The notes below the pieces were generated by a model. It made no database searches, was not told the origin of the DNA, and saw nothing but the letters and a program-made list of their open reading frames with translations. From assembly GCA_944363745.1 (NCBI GenBank), contig CALVVD010000048.1, positions 1 through 6,987 of the forward strand: a stretch of 6,987 nt of DNA, written 5' to 3'. The translations under genes and the position numbers were made by a program. Every line of letters begins with the position of its first letter. The first letter of the stretch is position 1. Shown here piece after piece: positions 1-5,094 of this stretch. This stretch comes from an uncultured Bacilli bacterium (GTDB lineage Bacteria > Bacillota_I > Bacilli_A > RF39 > UBA660).

Positions 1-50
1 AACTGATATAATTTAATTTTTTAAGAGCATACTAACTTTTTTATACATAG

Positions 51-77
51 ACTTATAATTACCTTCGGGTTATGAGT
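51..77. other. Hairpin with C(TTCG)G tetraloop
   Basis: ACTTATAA (51-58) pairs with TTATGAGT (70-77) with one T-G wobble. After a three-base bulge (TTA, 59-61), CC (62-63) pairs with GG (68-69) around the loop TTCG (64-67), the classic extra-stable tetraloop with its closing C-G pair. No T-tract follows on either strand, so it does not look like an intrinsic terminator. A competing pairing exists between AATTACC (57-63) and GGTAATT (89-95). Its role is unknown: RNA leader structure, recombination-end structure or chance. Confidence 0.4.
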
Positions 78-158
78 TGTAAATTTCTGGTAATTGTGAA
101 TTTGTGAAATTTGTTGTTTTTGTTGATTTTATGCTAGTTTCAAAGATTAATAAAATTT

Positions 159-236
159 GAACATTTGTGTATTTTGGTGACATTTTTTGAGGATTTCTTC
201 CCCAACTCTTCCCCAATTTCTTATATACATTTGTTC
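159..236. repeat. Imperfect inverted repeat around the tandem C-rich repeat
   Basis: GAACATTTGTGTAT at 159-172 matches the reverse complement of 223-236 (GAACAAATGTATAT) at 11 of 14 positions, separated by 50 bp. The octamer ACATTTGT also recurs as a direct repeat at 161-168 and 227-234. The AT-rich background makes partial matches common, so this may be chance, but the arms symmetrically frame the CTTCCCCAA tandem repeat. Confidence 0.3.
197..216. repeat. Two tandem copies of CTTCCCCAA, 11-bp period
   Basis: CTTCCCCAA occurs exactly at 197-205 and 208-216, with CT between the copies, giving a period of 11 bp (about one helical turn). The C-runs stand out in this AT-rich stretch. The arrangement would suit two same-face binding sites for a DNA-binding protein or recombinase, but that is inference. 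Confidence 0.45.
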
Positions 237-263
237 GTGTAAAAGATAGATATTTATGGGAAA

Positions 264-284
264 CCTAAAAATTATTTAGGAGGT
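264..284 (+). promoter_or_regulatory. tnpV ribosome binding site within a small hairpin
   Basis: The Shine-Dalgarno sequence AGGAGGT (278-284) lies 8 nt before the ATG at 293. CCTAAA (264-269) can pair with TTTAGG (275-280) across a 5-nt loop, hiding the first half of the Shine-Dalgarno. An alternative stem pairs AAACCT (261-266) with AGGTTT (281-286), hiding the other half. Either fold could restrain translation of tnpV. The stems are short, so the regulatory meaning is only a suggestion. Confidence 0.4.
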
Positions 285-292
285 TTTCAGTT

Positions 293-649
293 ATGAATAA
301 TAAAATTACTTATCGTAAAGAAGGAGATTATTTTATACCTAATTTGTCTTTACCTATACAACCTAAAAAGCAAATTGGAAAATATGGTAGATTAAGATTA
401 AATTACTTAAAAAATTTTAAGAAAGGTCTATATACTGAATTACTTATAGATGGTACATTAAAACAACATTTATTAGATATTGATGAAAGTGCTAATAAAA
501 TAGTACATGTGCTTATAAAGCAATTTGCTAAATCTGAAAATGTTAATGAATATTTAAAAGAACATCATCAAATGGAATGGGTTCAAGCTATGAATAATAT
601 TAAAAATAGAGCTGAAGAAATTGTATTAAATGAAATTATATATGTATAG
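293..649 (+). CDS. tnpV: TnpV family transposon-encoded protein
   Basis: This 118-residue protein closely fits the TnpV family, the small accessory protein carried by Tn4451/Tn4453-type mobilizable elements and many clostridial integrative elements. Recognisable family landmarks in order: ITYRKEGDYFIPNL (residues 5-18), IGKYGRLRLNYLK (28-40), GLYTELLIDGTL (45-56), a central helical stretch with conserved acidic residues, and the C-terminal block QMEWVQAMNNIKNRAEEIVL (93-112). The biochemical role of TnpV is not established; it is soluble, with no signal peptide or membrane segment. The length is normal for the family, so the gene looks intact. The ATG at 293 is supported by AGGAGGT at the right distance. 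The stop overlaps the ribosome binding site of the next gene, so the two are probably co-transcribed. No recombinase is visible in the window, so the gene is either part of an element extending leftwards or a remnant. Confidence 0.88.
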   Translation: MNNKITYRKEGDYFIPNLSLPIQPKKQIGKYGRLRLNYLKNFKKGLYTELLIDGTLKQHLLDIDESANKIVHVLIKQFAKSENVNEYLKEHHQMEWVQAMNNIKNRAEEIVLNEIIYV

Positions 650-661
650 GAGGATATGAAA

Positions 662-958
662 ATGGTTAATTTTAGAGATGTAAATGATAATGATATTTTA
701 AAAGAGTGGTTAGATTATAGAGAACAGGAGGTTTTTGGTAGTCTTACTGAAGAAGATAAAAAACATCATATTTATTTTGATGAGATTGTTGAGAATATTT
801 TAAGGAATATACCTAAACAGAGTCAAAAGTATGTTAAGAAGCAATTAGATAAACTTGATGAGAATTTTATGGATTATCTTTGTTATTGGAATGAGAAGTA
901 TTATAGGAATGGTTTTGTTGATGGTTCTCAGTTAGTTATAGGATGTTTTGAGGAATAG
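662..958 (+). CDS. Small hypothetical protein downstream of tnpV
   Basis: I do not firmly recognise this 98-residue acidic, helix-rich protein. Two in-frame ATG codons are possible, at 656 and 662. The Shine-Dalgarno AGGAGGA (648-654) is 1 nt from the first and 7 nt from the second, so translation should start at 662 (MVNFRDV). The C-terminus, with its YYRNGFVDG block near the end, recalls the Tyr/Phe-rich GF.LG ending of the small DUF6809-type proteins often found in clostridial mobile elements, but the N-terminal half does not clearly fit, so this is a weak suggestion. There is no signal peptide or membrane segment. It overlaps the end of tnpV through its ribosome binding site, implying translational coupling and a role in the same element. 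No terminator is visible between its stop and the promoter at 1006. Confidence 0.7.
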   Translation: MVNFRDVNDNDILKEWLDYREQEVFGSLTEEDKKHHIYFDEIVENILRNIPKQSQKYVKKQLDKLDENFMDYLCYWNEKYYRNGFVDGSQLVIGCFEE

Positions 959-1005
959 ATTTTTGTATAAAGTAACAATTTTCAGGATAAAATAATATAA
1001 TATGA

Positions 1006-1034
1006 TTGACATTGTAATTACATTGTGTTACAAT
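1006..1034 (+). promoter_or_regulatory. Promoter and probable autoregulatory operator of the relB-yafQ locus
   Basis: A consensus -35 TTGACA (1006-1011) and a -10 TACAAT (1029-1034) are separated by 17 bp, and the -10 carries an extended TG motif (TGT at 1026-1028). Inverted repeats fill the promoter. ATTGTAA (1011-1017) mirrors TTACAAT (1028-1034), TGTAATTACA (1013-1022) is a perfect palindrome, and ATTGT-GTT-ACAAT spans 1022-1034. RelB/DinJ antitoxins and their toxin complexes are known to bind such palindromes over their own promoters, so this is probably the operator. The binding itself is inferred. Confidence 0.75.
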
Positions 1035-1067
1035 TATATTAATAAATAGTAGGCGGAGGTGTTTGTT

Positions 1068-1355
1068 ATGGCAAAAACAGATACATTAAATATTAGAATA
1101 GAACCAAATTTAAAAAGAGAAGCAGAAAAAACTCTTGATGATCTAGGAATGAATGTTGCTGATGCAGTTACTATTTTTCTAAAACAAGTTGTATTAACTG
1201 AGAGCATACCTTTTGAAATAAAAAAACCTAAATATAATCAAGAAACTGTTGAAGCTATCAAAGAAGCTTTAGATATAATTAAAAATCCTGAAAACTATAA
1301 ATCATTTAACAGTGTTGACGAACTAATGGAGGAGTTGAATAGCGAGGATGAGTAA
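1068..1355 (+). CDS. relB: RelB/DinJ family antitoxin
   Basis: This 95-residue protein has the typical layout of a type II antitoxin of the RelB/DinJ family. An N-terminal ribbon-helix-helix DNA-binding domain comes first (MAKTDTLNIRIEPNLKREAE, then helices through LGMNVADAVTIFLKQVV), followed by the SIPFEIKKP turn and an acidic C-terminal tail (about 60-95) that in the family wraps around and neutralises the toxin. A GTG at 1059 would add three residues, but it overlaps the Shine-Dalgarno GGAGG (1055-1059). The ATG at 1068, 8 nt downstream, is the better start. The gene overlaps the yafQ-like gene by 8 nt, the usual antitoxin-first arrangement with translational coupling. The palindromic promoter upstream suggests autorepression. 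With its partner broken, the antitoxin may be an orphan that still represses this promoter or neutralises a related toxin elsewhere. Confidence 0.9.
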   Translation: MAKTDTLNIRIEPNLKREAEKTLDDLGMNVADAVTIFLKQVVLTESIPFEIKKPKYNQETVEAIKEALDIIKNPENYKSFNSVDELMEELNSEDE

Positions 1356-1633
1356 ATATAAAATTGAAATGACAAATAAATTTAAAAAAGACTTTAAAAA
1401 AATGAAAAGTAGAAATAACTTTGATTCTAAAGCTTTTAAAACAGTAGTGGATTTACTTTCGAATGGTGAAGTTTTACCTGAAAAATATTGTAATCATTTA
1501 TTGGAACCCAAAACTAATCGGGCTTTGGGAATGTCATATTAAACCAGATTGGCTTTTAATGTATGCCAAAAGCAATGATAAACTTATTCTAGTACTAACT
1601 CGTACGGGAAGTCATTCAGATTTATTTGAATAA
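1348..1633 (+). pseudogene. yafQ: YafQ/RelE family mRNA interferase toxin, frameshifted
   Basis: The reading frame from ATG 1348 gives a YafQ-like N-terminus but stops after 64 residues at 1540-1542. From 1520, the +1 frame continues the family exactly: GLWECHIKPDWLLMY, then RTGSHSDLFE, ending at TAA 1631-1633. Removing one base, best the C at 1519 in AATCGGG, restores a 94-residue protein, close to the 92 residues of E. coli YafQ. In the repaired protein, H50, H63, D67 and W68 fall on the E. coli numbering, and H89 and F93 match its H87 and F91. These are the ribosome-dependent RNase active-site residues. All but H50 lie after the break, so the 64-residue product should be inactive. A sequencing error or unusual frameshifting could also explain it. 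The start overlaps the antitoxin gene; GGAGGAG at 1328-1334 is a rather distant ribosome binding site. Confidence 0.88.
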
Positions 1634-1635
1634 AC

Positions 1636-1665
1636 AAAACGACTATCTGTATAGATAGTCGTTTT
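1636..1665. terminator. Bidirectional rho-independent terminator
   Basis: A perfect 13-bp stem pairs AAAACGACTATCT (1636-1648) with AGATAGTCGTTTT (1653-1665) around the loop GTAT. On the plus strand it is followed by a T-rich run starting within the stem (TTTTAATTTAATTT). On the minus strand the run is TTTTGTTTATT. It begins 2 bp after the restored yafQ stop, so it ends the toxin-antitoxin transcript. It is also the first good terminator downstream of hamB, about 145 bp beyond its stop. The 1666-1810 gap itself shows no gene and no better hairpin. Confidence 0.88.
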
Positions 1666-1810
1666 AATTTAATTTCTTTCTTAGAGAAAATTATAGATGT
1701 TTTATAGTATTCAATTGTAATTGGATGATTAGAATTTATCTTGTTAATGTTTCTTAGTTAGTTATGAGATTTTTGAAAAATAGTAATTCAATTTTCATCT
1801 TTTATCAAAT

Positions 1811-4225
1811 TTATAAAAAATACTCGAGTTCTGTTTTTAGTATTGCGTTTTCATTAAATTCTTGTAATATTAATTTATCTATATGATAATCCCCATCTTT
1901 ATCTATTATTATATATCTTGAATATTCGTTTACTATTTTTTTAGATAATTCTTGACTCAATCCTTCTCTCTGGAAATATATTTGTATCTCATTAGATGTA
2001 CCATATTTTATCTCGTTAAATACATCTTTACCAATTAACTGTACTTTAAATAAGATTTCTATATATTTCATTAATTTATAATCTATAAAATCATTTTCTA
2101 TCTTAATCTTTTTTATTGCATAATTTACCTTTTGATCCTCTGTTTTTGTTATAAGTCTAACATAATTTGGAATTCTATCTGTATCCTTTCTTTTACATTC
2201 TCCCCATTTGCTACCTATATATAAATAATTTAATTTAGTATCAGCCCAATATTTCATCATATGATTTATCATCTCATTATAAGTCTGATTATCTTTTTTC
2301 CAACCTATAAACATATCATAAAATGCTCTTGCTTTTTCATTTTTTAATCTTAATAATTCAAAATCATTTTCAATATACTCTATATCTTCTATAAACAATT
2401 TATATACTAATTCCATTATGGTATATGGTATTTCGCTATTTCTTATGATTTCCAACTTATTTTGCATAGTATCTTCATTCTTTTTTATATCAAAATCTAC
2501 CACATTATTTTCCAAACAATATCTTCCTATTTCCGTCTTAATTTCATCATTATTCTCTGTATCATTTTCTAAATTTTTAATAATAAGCTTTTCATTTTCA
2601 TCTTCTTCTGAAACTTTAGCCAATAATGGATTTTCTAATATATCTTCTCTTTTTTTGCTTTTAGAATCTATTTTTAAGTTAGTTTTTATAAATTCTTCAA
2701 AATTATTTCTTTCTTTATCCTTGGTTTTTACAAAATGTATTTTGGGCAATAATTTTCTTACATCCATATTATTTTTATTAAATATTAAGCTGTATCTATT
2801 TACTCTTCCTATTAAATTCTTTAAGTCTTGAAAAGTCATGTTACCATTTCCCTTATATGTATCCATTATAAACATATTATCAAAAGGCATGTTTACCCCT
2901 TCTAGTAATGTAGATGTTGCAAAAACATACTTAATATTATTTTTAAAATCTTTTCTAATAATATTTTCTAGATATAATCTAACATTTTCAGGAACTATAC
3001 CATTATGATAAACTATCCCTTTCTTAATTAACTTGGCAAGATCATAGTCTTTATGTATAAATTTTTTTAATTCCTTTGAAATTTTGTCAAGAGAATCTAT
3101 CTCTTTTTGAAATTCAGCTAATTCAAACGCCTTCTCTACACATTCGCGTGGTTTATTTAAATATACAATGTTTTTATTTTTTCCCTCTTTTAATAGATAT
3201 TCATATTCATTTAAGTATGTAACAGTTGTTGGAATGAATTTATTGAAAAATTGATCATATATTCTTTTTTCTTTATCCATAAATGTTATATATGATATCT
3301 CTTCAACTTTTATAACTGGTTTGATTACTAGGGCTTTATCAATAACATATTTTTGTTTTAAATATTTAAAATCTATATTGGTATAATCTTCTATTACAGG
3401 ACTAAAATATTTTATAATCATATCTTTATTATTATTTTTTAACAAAATAATAATTCTGGCTAGCAATTTATTTCTAGCATCTCTCTCAAATAAATTATGT
3501 GCTTCATCTATAAGTAATGTGTCAATTACAATATCAATTTTTTTATCATATATAAATTTAAATAATCTTTCTTGCGTAAAAATAAATATATTTCTTTTAT
3601 CTCTATTAATACTTATATCATAATGTGTTATTATCTTAGGTTTTTCATGTCTATCTTTAAACATTTCTAAAATATCAATTCTTAATTGATTAATCATTGC
3701 CTTTGATGGTAATATGACACATATATTTTTTTTCAAGTAATTTTTTAATATATATTCCTTTATTAATTCCGTTTTACCAAAAGACGTTGGAGCAACTACT
3801 GTGGTTTCACTATCCTGTTTAAAAAAATCATATTTTAATCTTTTTTGCTTTCCAGTGTAGTAGTTATTATTTTCTTTGAAATTTTCCTTAAGGACATCAT
3901 AAATATCTTCAAATAAAGATTCTTCGTTTTCAATATTATTTATTCTATCCAATAATTCAATAACTGGTATATTAAATAATTTATATGATATCTCATACAG
4001 TGGAGTATAATCAGATGTAAGTATTGAATATTTTAAAATAATATAGTATGCTAATTTCTTATACTCAAGTTCATCTCTATCAATCAATAATGCTGCTAAT
4101 GATAAGAGCTTTATAATTTTTTCTCTTGGTACAGCATCTATATTATCTCTTAATAAACCTATATAGGCATCACTTATATTATTATTTTCCATTAGCTTAT
4201 ATATACTATTAAAGCTTAGTTCCAT
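1811..4225 (-). CDS. hamB: Hachiman defence helicase HamB (SF2, DEAH-box)
   Basis: This 804-residue protein is the helicase half of a HamAB pair. Motifs in order: Walker A APTSFGKT (145-152, K151), DEAH (240-243), a motif III position reading FSP (274-276) in place of the usual SAT-like triplet, a Ski2-like YHNG (406-409), motif V around ATSTLLEGVNMPF (436-448) and motif VI IGRVNR (472-477). The C-terminal third is helical and charged; a KYGT block (740-743) followed by EGLS (754-757) recalls other HamB-like helicases. In studied Hachiman systems HamB loads on and unwinds DNA in an ATP-dependent way and holds HamA until damaged or phage DNA is met. The length is a little below the roughly 900 residues I recall for characterised HamB, with nothing obviously missing. 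The start is supported by AAAGGAG 7 nt upstream, inside hamA; the two frames overlap by 17 bp. Other Ski2-like helicases are possible, but the partner makes HamB most likely. Confidence 0.85.
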   Translation of the reverse strand: MELSFNSIYKLMENNNISDAYIGLLRDNIDAVPREKIIKLLSLAALLIDRDELEYKKLAYYIILKYSILTSDYTPLYEISYKLFNIPVIELLDRINNIENEESLFEDIYDVLKENFKENNNYYTGKQKRLKYDFFKQDSETTVVAPTSFGKTELIKEYILKNYLKKNICVILPSKAMINQLRIDILEMFKDRHEKPKIITHYDISINRDKRNIFIFTQERLFKFIYDKKIDIVIDTLLIDEAHNLFERDARNKLLARIIILLKNNNKDMIIKYFSPVIEDYTNIDFKYLKQKYVIDKALVIKPVIKVEEISYITFMDKEKRIYDQFFNKFIPTTVTYLNEYEYLLKEGKNKNIVYLNKPRECVEKAFELAEFQKEIDSLDKISKELKKFIHKDYDLAKLIKKGIVYHNGIVPENVRLYLENIIRKDFKNNIKYVFATSTLLEGVNMPFDNMFIMDTYKGNGNMTFQDLKNLIGRVNRYSLIFNKNNMDVRKLLPKIHFVKTKDKERNNFEEFIKTNLKIDSKSKKREDILENPLLAKVSEEDENEKLIIKNLENDTENNDEIKTEIGRYCLENNVVDFDIKKNEDTMQNKLEIIRNSEIPYTIMELVYKLFIEDIEYIENDFELLRLKNEKARAFYDMFIGWKKDNQTYNEMINHMMKYWADTKLNYLYIGSKWGECKRKDTDRIPNYVRLITKTEDQKVNYAIKKIKIENDFIDYKLMKYIEILFKVQLIGKDVFNEIKYGTSNEIQIYFQREGLSQELSKKIVNEYSRYIIIDKDGDYHIDKLILQEFNENAILKTELEYFL

Positions 4226-4961
4226 TCTCTAACTCCTTTAACATTTCTATTATTTTTTTATAATTTGGGTGAGAAATACAAATCGCTGCTATGTTTTTAA
4301 AATTATCTTTTTCTTTGTTTAATACTTCTTTAACTTTTTCTTTATTAATATTATCTACATCTTTTTTAAAAACCGCAGATACTCCTATAGCATTTTTTTC
4401 TATTTGAATATTAATTTCTTTAGTAAGAATATCTGCAATCTGCTTTTTTAATTCGTTTGATTTTACATTGGCAATATTACTTTTTGCAGTTAACCAATAA
4501 TTTTTATTGCTACTTAAAAATTTACCTTTTACATCTGTAATAGCCTCTTGTATTTTAGACACATGGGCGTCCGTAATATTTTCATTTTGAGCATTTTCTC
4601 TTGATTTTACCTCTGTATACCATACTTTTTCTCCATCAAATAGTAATACATCAAATCCTTTTTTTACGCTTCTTTCTTCTTTATTCAAATATATAGATAT
4701 ATGACTGTAATTTTTTAGTTTTTCAAAACTCTTTAAATGAAATAATAATTCTCCTATCATTCCTGCTTTTTGGTCATCAGTCTTTCTCTCTATTCTTTTA
4801 TTTAATTCCTCTATAGTTTCATCGAATGTAATAATTTCTAGCTCTTCCTGTTCTTTGCCATAACATATAGTTACTAATAATTCTCTAAGTTTCTTTTTTA
4901 ATACTTCATCTTTATCATTGCAAATTATCTCCAATATATTTTGATTCTCTAATTTTTCCAT
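4209..4961 (-). CDS. hamA: Hachiman defence nuclease HamA (DUF1837)
   Basis: This 250-residue protein fits the DUF1837/HamA (also AbpA) family, the nuclease effector of Hachiman. The PD-(D/E)xK-type core is visible: GELLFHL with E71, then GFDVLLFDG with D104, then WYTEVKS giving E117-V-K119. Spacing and order match the family's active site. It has no signal peptide or membrane segment and should be cytoplasmic. In characterised systems HamA is held inactive by HamB and released to degrade DNA when the helicase engages infected or damaged DNA, causing abortive infection. Here hamA precedes and overlaps hamB by 17 bp, the standard order, implying translational coupling and matched amounts. The ATG at 4961 has an unusual G-rich Shine-Dalgarno (GGGGG at 4973-4969, 7 nt away). 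The gene has its own control region, separated from the upstream genes by a terminator. I am confident of the family; the activity of this copy is inferred. Confidence 0.87.
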   Translation of the reverse strand: MEKLENQNILEIICNDKDEVLKKKLRELLVTICYGKEQEELEIITFDETIEELNKRIERKTDDQKAGMIGELLFHLKSFEKLKNYSHISIYLNKEERSVKKGFDVLLFDGEKVWYTEVKSRENAQNENITDAHVSKIQEAITDVKGKFLSSNKNYWLTAKSNIANVKSNELKKQIADILTKEINIQIEKNAIGVSAVFKKDVDNINKEKVKEVLNKEKDNFKNIAAICISHPNYKKIIEMLKELENGTKL

Positions 4962-4971
4962 TTACATTCCC

Positions 4972-4995
4972 CCACTAATATTACTACTAATATTA
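4972..4995 (-). repeat. 12-bp tandem repeat over the hamA promoter and leader
   Basis: Read on the minus strand, TAATATTAGTAG (4995-4984) is followed directly by TAATATTAGTGG (4983-4972), identical at 11 of 12 positions. The first copy overlaps the putative -10 (4997-4992) and the second runs into the G-rich ribosome binding site. A close-packed direct repeat at this place would suit a repressor site or a translational control site. The function is inferred. Confidence 0.55.
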
Positions 4996-5030
4996 TAAAA
5001 AAGTTATCAATATATAACGTTTATTATCAA
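4992..5030 (-). promoter_or_regulatory. Probable hamAB promoter region
   Basis: On the minus strand, TATAAT (4997-4992) is a perfect -10 hexamer about 30 nt before the hamA start. The -35 is weak: at 17-bp spacing the hexamer reads ACGTTA (5020-5015). A short inverted repeat, GTTAT (5003-5007) against ATAAC (5014-5018), lies across the spacer and -35. TTGATA occurs twice (5030-5025 and 5010-5005) but at unsuitable spacing. A weak -35 with nearby symmetric elements suggests low or regulated expression, as expected for a toxic effector, though this is inference. Confidence 0.5.
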
Positions 5031-5078
5031 AAAAGCAAAATAATTCTGTAAAATTAATTACATTATTACTTTGCTTTT
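5029..5078 (-). terminator. Rho-independent terminator after the hsdR/GIY-YIG genes
   Basis: On the minus strand, AAAAGCAAAGTAAT (5078-5065) pairs with ATTATTTTGCTTTT (5044-5031): 14 pairs with one G-U wobble, across a 20-nt loop. A run of six T residues (5034-5029) overlaps the end of the stem. It begins 16 bp after the stop of the GIY-YIG gene and so ends the upstream transcript. This separates hamAB from the restriction operon. The long loop makes it a little weaker than the 1636-1665 hairpin. Confidence 0.75.
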
Positions 5079-5094
5079 CTTTAGTAATATTTAA

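Larger units (their letters stand above)
1..292. other. Gene-free leader region upstream of tnpV
   Basis: No convincing coding frame is seen on either strand; the longest readings are a few tens of codons and match no family I recognise. The stretch holds a hairpin with a TTCG loop (51-77), a tandem repeat of CTTCCCCAA (197-205 and 208-216), an imperfect inverted repeat (159-172 against 223-236) and a small hairpin reaching into the tnpV ribosome binding site (264-280). No good -35/-10 pair for tnpV stands out; TTGTTC at 231 followed by weak TA-rich hexamers is the best candidate and is not convincing. The stretch may be the end of a mobile element continuing to the left, but this cannot be shown from the window. 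Confidence 0.5.

Noticed and set aside
158..241. Short minus-strand reading through the CTTCCCCAA repeats (a reading with WGRVGEE), resembling an integrase tail
   Set aside because: Only about 27 codons from its ATG, no ribosome binding site, and I cannot tie it to any family with confidence.
656..661. ATG at 656 as the start of the gene after tnpV
   Set aside because: It is only 1 nt from AGGAGGA, too close for initiation; ATG 662 has 7-nt spacing.
1059..1067. GTG at 1059 as the relB start
   Set aside because: It overlaps the Shine-Dalgarno GGAGG itself; the ATG at 1068 is correctly spaced and gives the usual MAKT-type family N-terminus.
1666..1810. Possible small RNA or gene between the terminator and the hamB stop
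   Set aside because: Only AT-rich sequence with no promoter pair, start signal or strong hairpin; CAATTGTAATTG is a minor chance-level symmetry.
2418..2831. Plus-strand open frame of 137 codons, rich in Phe, Ser and Leu
   Set aside because: It lies entirely antisense inside hamB, has no ribosome binding site, and its hydrophobic composition is what the complement of Lys/Glu-rich AT-biased coding sequence gives.
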